A DNA stretch of 64,000 nucleotides from an uncultured Eubacteriales bacterium (GCA_900319795.1 ONPU01000001.1:1-64000); one strand, 5' to 3'; shown: positions 8,331-17,556, numbered from the stretch's first letter. The notes: generated by a model not told the origin, from the sequence alone. Numbers and translations are program-made.

Positions 8331-9440
8331 ATGATGAAACATTATGATTACCTGATCGTCGGTGCAGGTCTCTACGGAGCGGTATTTGCCAGAGAGGCCA
8401 TGGACCACGGAAAGAGCTGCCTCGTCATTGACCGGAGAAGCCATATCGCGGGCAATATTTACTGCAGCGTTGAAAAAGACATTCTTGTGCATCGTTACGG
8501 GGCGCACATTTTCCACACATCGGATGAGGAAGTGTGGGATTATGTAAACCGTTTTGTCCATTTCAATCACTATATCAACAGTCCGGTCGCGGTTTATAAA
8601 GACGAAACCTACAATCTGCCGTTCAATATGAACACCTTTTCGAAGATGTGGGGAATCCGGACGCCGGACGAGGCCAAGAAGATCATCGCGGACCAGATCG
8701 CGGACCTTCATATCGAAGAGCCGGCCAACCTCGAAGAGCAGGCCTTAAAGCTCGTCGGCCGGGATGTCTATGAAAAACTGGTCAAAGGGTATACCGAAAA
8801 GCAGTGGGGAAGACCCTGCACGGAACTTCCGGCGTTTATCATCAGACGTCTGCCGCTTCGGTTTATCTATGACAACAATTACTTCAGCGATCCCCATCAA
8901 GGCGTTCCGAAAGAGGGCTATACCGTTCTCGTCGAACGTCTTCTCGAAGGGGCGGATATTCTGCTTGATACGGATTACAAGGAATTTGCCGCGGAGCATT
9001 CCGATGAGTATGACCGCCTGGTCTATACCGGCATGATTGACGAATTCTACGATTTCCGCTTCGGCCATCTGGAATACAGATCGGTCCGCTTTGAGGATGA
9101 ATATCCGGATACCGACAATTACCAGGGCTGCGCGGTTGTGAATTATACGGAAGCCGAGGTGCCGTATACGAGAATTATCGAGCACAAGCATTTCGCGTTC
9201 GGGACACAGCCGGATACGATCATTTCGAAGGAGTATCCGAGCGAATGGAAGCCGGGCGTGGAACCGTATTATCCGATCAACAACGAACGGAACAACAGCC
9301 TGTATGAAAAATACCGCGCTCTGGCCGAACAGGAAGAGAAGGTAATCTTCGGGGGAAGACTCGGGACTTACCGCTATTACGATATGGATAAAGTCATTGC
9401 GGCAGCGCTTCAGGACACACGAAAGGAAATGTGGACTTGA
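8331..9440 (+). CDS. glf: UDP-galactopyranose mutase
   Basis: Glf is a flavoenzyme that converts UDP-galactopyranose to UDP-galactofuranose for cell-surface glycans. The 369-residue product has the FAD-binding GAGLYG loop (residues 11-16), the acidic VIDRRSHIAGNIY strand and turn, the YGAHIFHTSDEEVWDYV segment, and YTEKQWG typical of the family. Two ATGs are adjacent (8331 and 8334), after AAGGAG. It follows ppk1 by 16 nt, and its stop overlaps the next start (TGATG at 9438-9442). No galactofuranosyltransferase is nearby, although a GT-C-like protein of unknown role is encoded at 13924. Confidence 0.95.
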   Translation: MMKHYDYLIVGAGLYGAVFAREAMDHGKSCLVIDRRSHIAGNIYCSVEKDILVHRYGAHIFHTSDEEVWDYVNRFVHFNHYINSPVAVYKDETYNLPFNMNTFSKMWGIRTPDEAKKIIADQIADLHIEEPANLEEQALKLVGRDVYEKLVKGYTEKQWGRPCTELPAFIIRRLPLRFIYDNNYFSDPHQGVPKEGYTVLVERLLEGADILLDTDYKEFAAEHSDEYDRLVYTGMIDEFYDFRFGHLEYRSVRFEDEYPDTDNYQGCAVVNYTEAEVPYTRIIEHKHFAFGTQPDTIISKEYPSEWKPGVEPYYPINNERNNSLYEKYRALAEQEEKVIFGGRLGTYRYYDMDKVIAAALQDTRKEMWT

Positions 9441-10756
9441 TGTCAGAAAACGGGTTCATTCTGCACGGAGCGGCAGTCTACTCAGAAAACCGGGAACGCA
9501 TTATTTCCATGGATGAGGCATGGATTGTCTGTGTGGACGGCGTTTCCCGGGGAGTCTTTGACCATTTTCCGGAAGAATACGCGGGACTTGAAGTGGAAGA
9601 CTACTGGGACAAGCTGATCGTGCCGGGATTTACGGATCTTCATGTACATGCCCCGCAGTACCAGTTCAGAGGTACGGGGATGGACATGGAGCTTCTCGGC
9701 TGGCTGAATACGATTGTATTTCCGGAAGAAAGACGCTATAAGGATCTCGAATATGCCGAGAGCTCGTATGACCAGTTCATCGAGGATCTCTTTGTGGGAC
9801 CGACCACAAGGGCCGCGATTTTCGGAACGGCGGACGTGGAGTCGACGCTGCTCCTTATGGATATGCTGGAAGATACGGGCCTTGTTACCTGTGTCGGAAA
9901 AGTCAATATGGACCGGAATGTCCCGGAGTACTACTGCGAGACGGCGGAACAGTCCCTTGAGGATACGATCACGTTTGTCGAGGGAGCGCTCGCGGAGGAA
10001 TATGAGCGGACGATGCCGATTATCACGCCCCGCTTTACCGTTTCCTGTTCAAGGAAGCTGATGCAGGGTCTCGGAGAAATCGCGAAGGAGTACAATCTGC
10101 CGGTTCAGTCCCATTTGTCGGAAAACCTTACGGAAATCAGAATGGTGCAGGAACTGGAGCCGGACGCCTCATTTTACGGCGAAACCTATGAAAAAACCGG
10201 CCTTTTCGGTCTGCCTTCCGACATCAGACCGGAACGGGAAGAGTGCCCCGGATACGGGGATACGATCATGGCGCACTGCGTCTGGTCCCCGAAGGAAGAG
10301 ATCGCGCTCATGAAAAAGAACGGCGTGTTTATCGCGCACTGTCCGGAATCGAATATGAACCTCACTTCCGGAGCAGCGCCGGCGAGTCTCTATCTGGACG
10401 AAGGCCTTCGGATCGGCCTCGGGACGGATCTGGGAGCCGGAGCGTCCCCCTGCCTCTTCGATACGATGAAGGCGGCGCTGACATCTTCCAAACTGCGGAA
10501 GAGATTTTATGACGAGAATATCAGGAGCCTCGATTTTTCAGACGTATTCTATATGGCGACGTTAGGTGGCGGAGAGTTCTTCGGGAAGGTCGGCAGTTTT
10601 GAAGAAGGTTATGAATTCGATGCTGTCGTGCTCGATGATTTCTCGCTTTCAACGATGAACGAGTACGGCGCCGCCGAACGTATGGAACGCTTAATGTATC
10701 TGGGTGACGACCGGAACGTGGTCGGCAAATATGTCCGCGGACAGAAGCTCTATTGA
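9440..10756 (+). CDS. guaD: Guanine deaminase-like amidohydrolase
   Basis: The 438-residue protein belongs to the metal-dependent amidohydrolases and most resembles guanine deaminase, which converts guanine to xanthine. Visible metal ligands are His68 and His70 in TDLHVHAPQY, a later His in QSHLSEN, another in MAHCVWS, and the catalytic Asp in GLGTDLGAG. The LGWLNTIVFPEE segment is characteristic of guanine deaminases. A GTG at 9431 lies further upstream, but the ATG at 9440 overlaps the glf stop (TGATG) with AAAGGAA about 11 nt before it, so it is preferred. Related purine or chlorohydrolase-type amidohydrolases remain possible. Confidence 0.85.
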   Translation: MSENGFILHGAAVYSENRERIISMDEAWIVCVDGVSRGVFDHFPEEYAGLEVEDYWDKLIVPGFTDLHVHAPQYQFRGTGMDMELLGWLNTIVFPEERRYKDLEYAESSYDQFIEDLFVGPTTRAAIFGTADVESTLLLMDMLEDTGLVTCVGKVNMDRNVPEYYCETAEQSLEDTITFVEGALAEEYERTMPIITPRFTVSCSRKLMQGLGEIAKEYNLPVQSHLSENLTEIRMVQELEPDASFYGETYEKTGLFGLPSDIRPEREECPGYGDTIMAHCVWSPKEEIALMKKNGVFIAHCPESNMNLTSGAAPASLYLDEGLRIGLGTDLGAGASPCLFDTMKAALTSSKLRKRFYDENIRSLDFSDVFYMATLGGGEFFGKVGSFEEGYEFDAVVLDDFSLSTMNEYGAAERMERLMYLGDDRNVVGKYVRGQKLY

Positions 10757-10774
10757 TTGATACCGGGAGATATG

Positions 10775-11377
10775 ATGAAGATCATAAATAACAACGGGAA
10801 GGGTGGGAAGGAAGAGCAGCTGAAGATAAAGCTCCTGAACTACCCTGATTCCTATTATCGCGAACAGGACGCGGATGTAAGGCTGAAGCTTCTTACGCTT
10901 GCCGAAGAGAATCTGGGCCGGACGGAAGAGGACAAGATCCGCAGGGAGCTGTGGGAACTTCGGTATGTCATGAAGGACGGCCGCCGTATTGACCGCTTTC
11001 TGGCGGCATGGATGGAACTGAGTTATCTGTCCGAAAACGGAAAAGGCCTGTTTATGGCCCGGAACGGCGCGAAATTGGCGTCCACTTTAGACGGCATCGG
11101 CTTTTCAAGGCTTGATACGGGCGATGAGCTGTACAGAAATCTGCTGTACAGGGAGATCTATCACCTCGGAATGCTCTATATGGAACTGTGCACTGAGGAT
11201 CCCGGATACAGCGCGCTCATCCTGGGGTTCGGAAGAATGTCCGACAACGCCTTAAGGGGGAAAATCTCCGAGGATGTCCACAGAGTAAGTGACCGACTGT
11301 TCGGAATCTATCATCCGGATCAAAAATATGAAATTTGGAAAACGGCTCTTCTGGACGCTCTAAACGACGCGTTCTGA
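10775..11377 (+). CDS. Uncharacterised protein, possibly DUF6553-like
   Basis: This 200-residue soluble protein is mostly alpha-helical and charged, with no signal peptide, membrane segment or cysteine cluster. It may belong to a Lachnospiraceae-enriched unknown family (I recall DUF6553, unverified). Recognisable stretches are ELWELRYVMKDGRRIDRFLAAW and an ending with FGIYHPDQKYE. Three starts are possible: a TTG right after the preceding stop, and ATGs at 10772 and 10775. GGGAG at 10765-10769 gives proper spacing only for 10775. It is the last gene of the apparent ppx-ppk1-glf-guaD unit, with 18 nt between it and the amidohydrolase. No function is assigned. Confidence 0.7.
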   Translation: MKIINNNGKGGKEEQLKIKLLNYPDSYYREQDADVRLKLLTLAEENLGRTEEDKIRRELWELRYVMKDGRRIDRFLAAWMELSYLSENGKGLFMARNGAKLASTLDGIGFSRLDTGDELYRNLLYREIYHLGMLYMELCTEDPGYSALILGFGRMSDNALRGKISEDVHRVSDRLFGIYHPDQKYEIWKTALLDALNDAF

Positions 11378-11388
11378 TTGTGCCTGTC

Positions 11389-11417
11389 TTGAAATAAAAC
11401 GACTCTGATGCTATGAT
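11389..11417 (+). promoter_or_regulatory. Promoter of serC
   Basis: TTGAAA at 11389-11394 and TATGAT at 11412-11417 with a 17-nt spacer. A small GCGCC-tgaa-GGCGC hairpin lies in the short leader at about 11428-11441. Confidence 0.7.
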
Positions 11418-11470
11418 ACCATTTAAGCGCCTGAAGGCGCGGGAGATTATGAAAAAAGGAGATTTGTGAG

Positions 11471-12559
11471 ATGATTGACGGAAGAATTTATAACTTTTCG
11501 GCTGGTCCTTCCATGCTTCCCGAGGCTGTCCTTTTAAGGGCGAAAGAGGAATTCCTCAACTGCGGCGGAAGCGGTATGTCGGTTCTGGAAATGAGCCATC
11601 GTTCCAAGGTATTTGACGATATCATCAACGCGGCGAAGGACAATATCAGGAAGATCCTGAACGTTCCCGAAAACTACCGGATCCTGTTCCTGCACGGCGG
11701 TGCCTCCGGCATGTTCGCGGCGATCCCGATGAATATCGGAACCGGAAGCGGCATCGCGGATTATATCATCAGCGGCAATTTCTCCGGCGCGGCTCAGAAG
11801 GAAGGCAAGAAGTACCTGAAAGAGGCGAGAATCGCGGCCACTACGGAAGACGTGAACTTCACGAGAATTCCGAAGCAGGAAGAACTGAACTTAAGTCCGG
11901 AAGCGGATTATGTACATGTCTGCTGGAACAATACGATCTTCGGAACAAAATATCAGTACATTCCGGAGACAAACGGTGTTCCGCTTGTAGCGGATATGTC
12001 TTCCAGCATTCTTTCCGAACCGGTTGACGTTTCCAAATTCGGCATCATCTACGCCGGCGTTCAGAAGAACCTGGCTCCGTCCGGCCTCGCTCTTATGATT
12101 ATCCGCGAGGATCTGCTCGGAAAAGAGATGGCGATTACGCCGAAGATCTGGAAATTCGCGACACAGGACGAGAAGAATTCCATGCTGAATACGCCTCCGA
12201 CATGGCCGATCTATATCGTGAAGCTCGTCACGGATTATCTGATGGAACAGGGCGGTCTTGAAGAGATGAAGAGACGGAATGTTGAGAAAGCCGCGCTTCT
12301 TTATGACTATCTGGACAGCCAGGATTTCTACATTTCCACAGTTGAAAAAGCGGACCGCTCCCTTATGAACGTCACATTCCGTACGGCGGATCCCGAACTG
12401 GACAAGGCGTTCGTGGCAGGACAGGCCGCGCACGGGTTCTCGAACCTCAAGGGTCACCGTCTGGTTGGCGGCATGCGCGCTTCGATCTACAACGCGATGC
12501 CGAAGGAAGGCGTTGAAGCTTTGATTGCTTATATGAAGGAATTTGCAGCAGCTCATTAA
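11471..12559 (+). CDS. serC: Phosphoserine aminotransferase
   Basis: SerC makes 3-phosphoserine from 3-phosphohydroxypyruvate and glutamate, the second step of serine synthesis. The 362-residue product is full length. It begins with YNFSAGPSMLPEAV, the family signature, and the pyridoxal-phosphate lysine is Lys199 in AGVQKNLAP. The ATG follows AAAAAAGGAG. A DUF1015 gene follows after 12 nt, a pairing common in Clostridia, where serA is often the third member. Here serA lies 34 kb away at 46772. Confidence 0.97.
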   Translation: MIDGRIYNFSAGPSMLPEAVLLRAKEEFLNCGGSGMSVLEMSHRSKVFDDIINAAKDNIRKILNVPENYRILFLHGGASGMFAAIPMNIGTGSGIADYIISGNFSGAAQKEGKKYLKEARIAATTEDVNFTRIPKQEELNLSPEADYVHVCWNNTIFGTKYQYIPETNGVPLVADMSSSILSEPVDVSKFGIIYAGVQKNLAPSGLALMIIREDLLGKEMAITPKIWKFATQDEKNSMLNTPPTWPIYIVKLVTDYLMEQGGLEEMKRRNVEKAALLYDYLDSQDFYISTVEKADRSLMNVTFRTADPELDKAFVAGQAAHGFSNLKGHRLVGGMRASIYNAMPKEGVEALIAYMKEFAAAH

Positions 12560-12571
12560 GGAGGAACGACG

Positions 12572-13843
12572 ATGGCGATTTTCAGACCATTCCGGGCCGT
12601 GAGACCGGCAGCCGGATACGCGGAACAGGTTGCACAGCTTCCGTATGATGTGATGAACAGCGAGGAAGCCAGGGTAATGGCTGAAGACCGGCCATGGGAT
12701 TTTCTGCACGTGGACCGTGCGGAGATCGATTTCCCCAAGGGAATTGATGTGTATAGTGACGAAGTCTACGCGAAAGCGGCCGAGAATCTGAATTTCATGC
12801 GTGAAAAAGGGGTGCTGATTGAAGAGACGACGCCATGCTATTACATTTACCGCGAAATCATGAACGGAAGAGCGCAGACCGGTATCGTCGGCTGCGCCTC
12901 CGTCGATGAATATCTGAACAACACAATTAAAAAACACGAATTTACCGTAGAGGTAAAGGAACGCGACAGGATCCGCCACGTGGATACCTGCGATGCCAAT
13001 ACGGGCGTGATTTTCCTGACGATGCGGGACACGGCCGCCGTTGTAAAACGGATGAACGAAGTCGCCGATACGGAAACACCTCTGTATGATTTTACGAAAA
13101 ATGACGGCGTCCGCCATTTTGTCTGGCGCGTGGACAACCCGGAAACGATCGCCCTCATCGAGCGGGCTTTCGGAAGGGTTCCGAACCTCTATATCGCCGA
13201 CGGACATCACAGAACCGCTTCGGCCGTAAAGGTGGCTCTTAAGAGAAGGAAACAGAATCCTTCCTATACCGGGGACGAGGAGTTCAACTTCTTCCTCGCG
13301 GCTGTTTTCCCGGAATCCTCGCTTCAGATTATCGACTACAACCGTGTCGTGAAAGATCTGAACGGTCTTTCCGAAGACGCGTTCCTGGCCAAACTGCGCA
13401 ACAGCTTTTCGGTAAAACCGCTGCCCGAACCGTGGGACGATTCCGAAGAGGCGCTCGAGATGGTGCGGCCGAAGGAGAAGCACTCCATTTCCATGCTTCT
13501 TCACGGGAAGTGGTATGAACTGAAAGCCCTTCCATCAGCCTATGATCCGGCGGATCCCGTAAGGCAGCTGGACGTATCCATCCTTCAGGAGCGTGTTTTA
13601 ACGCCTGTCCTCAACATCAAGGATCCGAGAACGGATGGGAGAATTTCATTCGTAGGCGGAATCCGGGGCCTGAAGGAACTGGTCCGGCTGACGAATGAAG
13701 GCGCGGAGCTCGCGTTCGCGATGTATCCGACGTCGATGGAGGAACTGATGAATGTGGCTGACGCGGGGAAGATCATGCCGCCGAAGTCCACATGGTTTGA
13801 ACCGAAACTTTTGAGCGGACTGTTTATTCATCCGCTTTCGTGA
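12572..13843 (+). CDS. DUF1015 family protein
   Basis: The 423-residue product starts MAIFRPFRAVRPAAGYAEQV and contains LPYDVMNSEEAR and ADGHHRTASA, both hallmarks of DUF1015. The family is widespread in anaerobes and often lies beside serC and serA, but its biochemical role is not established; a connection to serine metabolism is inference from context. The start follows AAGGAGG with good spacing, 12 nt after serC. A strong hairpin terminator at 13850 closes the pair. Confidence 0.9.
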   Translation: MAIFRPFRAVRPAAGYAEQVAQLPYDVMNSEEARVMAEDRPWDFLHVDRAEIDFPKGIDVYSDEVYAKAAENLNFMREKGVLIEETTPCYYIYREIMNGRAQTGIVGCASVDEYLNNTIKKHEFTVEVKERDRIRHVDTCDANTGVIFLTMRDTAAVVKRMNEVADTETPLYDFTKNDGVRHFVWRVDNPETIALIERAFGRVPNLYIADGHHRTASAVKVALKRRKQNPSYTGDEEFNFFLAAVFPESSLQIIDYNRVVKDLNGLSEDAFLAKLRNSFSVKPLPEPWDDSEEALEMVRPKEKHSISMLLHGKWYELKALPSAYDPADPVRQLDVSILQERVLTPVLNIKDPRTDGRISFVGGIRGLKELVRLTNEGAELAFAMYPTSMEELMNVADAGKIMPPKSTWFEPKLLSGLFIHPLS

Positions 13844-13849
13844 ATTCTG

Positions 13850-13881
13850 AATGTGATCCCGGTCTTCCTCGGGATCACATT
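13850..13881 (+). terminator. Terminator of serC-DUF1015
   Basis: AATGTGATCCCG at 13850-13861 pairs perfectly with CGGGATCACATT at 13870-13881, followed by T-rich DNA. Confidence 0.75.
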
Positions 13882-13923
13882 TTGGGCTTTTGGCTTTAAA
13901 TAAGATGATGGGAGGCAGCCGAG

Positions 13924-15270
13924 ATGGCAGAACATAATTCCAGAAGAATAATGGGAATCCCGAACGAATTCTGGATCGGCTTCGTCATCATGTGCGGCTT
14001 CTTCCTGAAAGTCGTCTACGTCATCAACGCCGGCTTCGAAAACACCACCTTCCAGTCCGGCATGTGGCAGGAGATCACCGAAACGGCCCCCGCCGGAGGA
14101 CACCTCGGCTATATCGAATACCTGTTCATGTTCCACAAACTGCCGTCTGTCAACCCCTCGGAATACGCCTGCTTCGCGAACCCGCCTCTCTACTATGTCT
14201 TCGCGGCTCTTCTGATGGAGTTTTTCCATCGCCTTCTGAACTGGCCGGCCGGAATCGCGCTTCATACGATTCAGTGCATCAACGTCATCTTCGTCCTCGT
14301 GGGAGAGTGCTGCGGGATCGGCATCCTGCAGAAATTCCAGGTAAAAGGGAGAAAGATGGTTGTCGCCATCCTGTTTCTGCTTCTTTTCCCTCTTTTTTAT
14401 CACCTTTCCGCGGCAATGGACGGAAGCGGCCCGGCTTTCATGTTTTCCATGCTGTGCCTCAACAATGTACTGGCCTGGTACCGGTCCAGGCGCTATCAGG
14501 TCCTAAGGGGCGCCGCCATTGAATTCGGCCTCGGGATGATGTGCAGCTATATGACGCTCCTCATTCTTCCGGCGCTGATCGTCATCATGTACTACGCCTC
14601 CTTCGACGGCAGGAGGAACCAGACTCCGCTGAAGGTCCAGTTCCGGAATTTTGCGATCATCACATCGTTGATGTCCTTCTGGTGGCCCATCTATCTGAGT
14701 ATCCGCTGGCATCTGCCTCTGTTTTATGTCCAGATGCCACAAGGCGCGGAGCTGCACGCGGGGATCTTTGACCGTCTCCGGATTCCGGGGCCGATCCTTC
14801 TAGGACATCTCCATACAGGCGGCAACGGCGCGCTCGAATACAATATCTGGGCGCAGCTTTTCAAGACGGCCATCGTCGACTTTAACGCGATTGACATTTC
14901 GCTCAGCGGTACATACATGATCACGACATTTGCCGTGTATCTGAGCCTTGTAATCTGCCTTTTGGCCCATATCATGCTGTTCTCCCTGCTCATCAGTTCC
15001 AAGCTGGAGAGAGCGCCCAAGCGATTCCTGGGAATTGGCTATTTCGCGCAGCTGATCGGCTATGTGTGCGTCTGTCTGTATTATCCGACGACGGGCATCA
15101 TGAATCTTCGATGGATCGCTTCGTCGGTCATTTATCCGCTCATAGGCCTTTCGCTCATCGGCAACAGCGAGGACAGTACGAGAGCGGGAAGGGTGCTGTC
15201 ATGGACAGTCAGTATGATGATCCTCGTTTTATCATTTATCACCGCGTTTTTGTTTGGTTTTTACGCCTGA
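13924..15270 (+). CDS. Polytopic membrane protein, GT-C glycosyltransferase-like
   Basis: This 448-residue protein has about ten to eleven hydrophobic helices. After the first helix there is a long loop containing HLGYIEYLFMFHKLPS and then FANPPLYYVFAALL. The PPLYY segment at the start of a helix is typical of GT39/ArnT-like GT-C enzymes, which move sugars from lipid carriers outside the membrane. A canonical catalytic acidic motif is not clear in the first loop, so activity is uncertain. GGGAGGCAGCCGAG precedes the ATG. It stands between the serC terminator and trpS. I cannot name a substrate, and it might be an oligosaccharide or wall polymer enzyme. Confidence 0.6.
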   Translation: MAEHNSRRIMGIPNEFWIGFVIMCGFFLKVVYVINAGFENTTFQSGMWQEITETAPAGGHLGYIEYLFMFHKLPSVNPSEYACFANPPLYYVFAALLMEFFHRLLNWPAGIALHTIQCINVIFVLVGECCGIGILQKFQVKGRKMVVAILFLLLFPLFYHLSAAMDGSGPAFMFSMLCLNNVLAWYRSRRYQVLRGAAIEFGLGMMCSYMTLLILPALIVIMYYASFDGRRNQTPLKVQFRNFAIITSLMSFWWPIYLSIRWHLPLFYVQMPQGAELHAGIFDRLRIPGPILLGHLHTGGNGALEYNIWAQLFKTAIVDFNAIDISLSGTYMITTFAVYLSLVICLLAHIMLFSLLISSKLERAPKRFLGIGYFAQLIGYVCVCLYYPTTGIMNLRWIASSVIYPLIGLSLIGNSEDSTRAGRVLSWTVSMMILVLSFITAFLFGFYA

Positions 15271-15328
15271 CGTGTTAAAATAATAAAAATGATTTGAATA
15301 TGTAACGACAAGGAGAACAGATAGTATT

Positions 15329-16333
15329 ATGATTGGCGATCAGAAGGTATTGTTTTCGGGAATGCAGGCAACGGGCAATCTGACTTTGGGGAATTATCTC
15401 GGAGCCCTGAAGAACTGGGTCAGCCTTACGGATGAATACCAGTGCTTCTACTGTGTGGTGGATGAGCACTCCATTACCGTTCGTCAGGATCCTGCGGTTC
15501 TGAGGAAAAGAGCCCGCGCATTGCTGACACTCTATATCGCGGCCGGAATTGATCCGGAAAAGGCCTGCCTGTATTATCAGTCTCATGTCTCCGCCCATGC
15601 GGAACTGGCATGGATTCTGAACTGCTTTACGTATATGGGCGAGATGAACCGTATGACGCAGTTCAAGGACAAGAGCGCGAAACACGCGGACAACATCAAC
15701 GTCGGTCTGTTTGCCTATCCTGTTCTCATGGCGGCGGATATTCTTCTCTATCAGGCGGATATTGTTCCCGTCGGAAATGATCAGCTCCAGCACCTTGAGA
15801 TCACACGCGACATAGCGGAGCGTTTCAACAACATCTACGGAGATGTATTCACGATTCCGGAGCCCTATATCGGAAAAACGGGAGCCAGAATCATGAGCCT
15901 CCAGGATCCGGGCAAAAAGATGTCCAAGTCCGATGAGAACCCGAACGCCAGCATCTATCTGATGGATGACAGGGATACAATCATGAGGAAGTTCAAAAGG
16001 GCTGTGACGGATTCCGAGGCGCAGATCGTCTATCGGGAAGAACAGCCAGGAATCCGGAACCTGATCGATATCTACTGTTCCTGCACGGGAAAAACACCGG
16101 ATGAGGTCGTGCGTGAGTTCGACGGTAAGGGATACGGCGAATTGAAGACGGCAGTCGGAGAAACGGTGGCGGATACGCTTACGCCTCTTCAGGAACGGGT
16201 CGCCGCGCTCTCCAAAGACAAAGCCTATATAGACGGCATTATAAAAAATAACGCGGAAAAAGCACAGTATTTCGCAAATAAGACACTTCGCAAGGTACAG
16301 CACAAAATAGGTTTCCCAGACAGAATCAGGTGA
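15329..16333 (+). CDS. trpS: Tryptophanyl-tRNA synthetase
   Basis: TrpRS charges tRNA-Trp. The 334-residue product has the class I motifs: a HIGH-equivalent in GNLTLGNYLG near residues 15-24 and KMSKS in GKKMSKSDENPN. It is normal length. The ATG follows AAGGAG. The 58 bases before it are AT-rich and too short for a T-box leader, so tRNA-sensing attenuation is not expected. A metallo-hydrolase gene follows after 9 nt. Confidence 0.97.
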   Translation: MIGDQKVLFSGMQATGNLTLGNYLGALKNWVSLTDEYQCFYCVVDEHSITVRQDPAVLRKRARALLTLYIAAGIDPEKACLYYQSHVSAHAELAWILNCFTYMGEMNRMTQFKDKSAKHADNINVGLFAYPVLMAADILLYQADIVPVGNDQLQHLEITRDIAERFNNIYGDVFTIPEPYIGKTGARIMSLQDPGKKMSKSDENPNASIYLMDDRDTIMRKFKRAVTDSEAQIVYREEQPGIRNLIDIYCSCTGKTPDEVVREFDGKGYGELKTAVGETVADTLTPLQERVAALSKDKAYIDGIIKNNAEKAQYFANKTLRKVQHKIGFPDRIR

Positions 16334-16342
16334 GGGTCTTCT

Positions 16343-17506
16343 ATGGAATTATATGTCGCCGGCGGCTGTTCGGAACACGGACGCAACTCATTTTTAGTGA
16401 CTTCTAAGAAGGTGACGTTTCTGGTCGACGCGGGGAAGATGAAAGAGATCCCCGACAAGCCGTTTCCGGAGCTTTCGCGGAAACAGATTGCGAAAATCGA
16501 CTACCTCTTTCTGACACACTGCCATACGGATCACACGGGAGCGCTTCTCCTTCTGTATGAGAAGGGCTTTCAGGGCCGGGTGGTTGCTTCGCGAGCGACG
16601 CTTCAGAACATTCCAGGCGAGATTGAGAACGCGATTGTTCTTGAGGATCTTTGCCCGGCCGGGGAGGAAACGGAACTCTGTACGGATTTCCGTGTGACCT
16701 GGGGCAGAAGCGGGCATTGCATCGGCAGTGTCTGGTATCGGTTCGGAATCGGCAAAAAAACGATCCTTTTTACCGGCGACTACGAAGAGCATTCGTATGC
16801 TTACAAATGTGATAAAATCAGAAATTTGAGCGCGGATCTGGCGGTTCTGGACTGCGCTTACGGAACGGAGAAGGAAGACGCCCTCGTTCATCGGAAAGAA
16901 CTGGAGGAGCTACTGGACCGTCTGGTTCAGGAAGAGAAGCCGATGCTGTTTCCGGTTCCTTCTCACGGCAGGGGGTTTGACGTGATGAAACTCCTCGCCG
17001 AAAGAGGCGTGACCTGTGTGCTGGCGGAATCTCTTGTCCGTGAATACCAGGATTCGGACAACCGCGAATTCTGGCTGAAGAAAAGCTTTCTCGAAGTGAT
17101 GGCCGAAATGAATACGGAAGACATCCGGGATTTTGAGGCGGCATTTTGCAAGACACTGGGAAGAGGGAACTCATTTCCAAGAAAATATATCCGCTGCGGG
17201 ATTCTTGTCAGGGATTCACAGCTTGTGAAAGAGCAGAACAGGGAAGTGGCAAGAGGCGTCGCGGCCAAAGGCGGCCGTACGGTTCTCACCGGAAAACAGG
17301 ATCCTGCCAGTTTTGCAAGGAAGATTCTGGATGAGGGAAAGGCTGATTTCAGACGCATTTCCGTTCATCAGAATATTTCGGAAATGAAGAAGCTGATCCG
17401 GAAAAATGATTTCCAATGTGTGGTTCCTTATCACTGCAGGGAACAGCTTTCATTTTCGGAAAAGAACATAAAAGTACTCCGGACGGGAGACAGAATCCAT
17501 TTTTAA
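16343..17506 (+). CDS. MBL-fold hydrolase, beta-CASP-like
   Basis: The 387-residue product carries the metallo-beta-lactamase HxHxDH motif (His59, His61, Asp63, His64), followed by SGHCIGS and FTGDYEEHS, which supply further ligands. A PSHGRGFDVMKLL segment resembles the beta-CASP motif of CPSF/RNase J-type nucleases, and a C-terminal PYHCREQ would give the last histidine. These features suggest a nucleic-acid hydrolase, most likely an RNase of the YSH1 type, but the sequence is divergent. The N-terminal GGCSEHGRNSF is unusual for the family. It starts 9 nt after trpS with a weak ribosome site, so it is probably co-transcribed. Confidence 0.75.
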   Translation: MELYVAGGCSEHGRNSFLVTSKKVTFLVDAGKMKEIPDKPFPELSRKQIAKIDYLFLTHCHTDHTGALLLLYEKGFQGRVVASRATLQNIPGEIENAIVLEDLCPAGEETELCTDFRVTWGRSGHCIGSVWYRFGIGKKTILFTGDYEEHSYAYKCDKIRNLSADLAVLDCAYGTEKEDALVHRKELEELLDRLVQEEKPMLFPVPSHGRGFDVMKLLAERGVTCVLAESLVREYQDSDNREFWLKKSFLEVMAEMNTEDIRDFEAAFCKTLGRGNSFPRKYIRCGILVRDSQLVKEQNREVARGVAAKGGRTVLTGKQDPASFARKILDEGKADFRRISVHQNISEMKKLIRKNDFQCVVPYHCREQLSFSEKNIKVLRTGDRIHF

Positions 17507-17556
17507 TAAAGGTTAAGAACCATTGCCAAAAGCTTATGGGGTAAAAGGAGGCAGTC

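Noticed and set aside
9431..9439. GTG start for the guanine deaminase-like gene
   Set aside because: The ATG at 9440 overlaps the glf stop as TGATG and has better ribosome-site spacing.
11891..13504. 537-codon open frame opposite serC and the DUF1015 gene
   Set aside because: It spans two real genes on the other strand and has no recognisable domain.
15271..15328. T-box leader before trpS, and likewise before leuS (59777-59833)
   Set aside because: Both gaps are under about 60 nt and lack the specifier stem and the T-box sequence.
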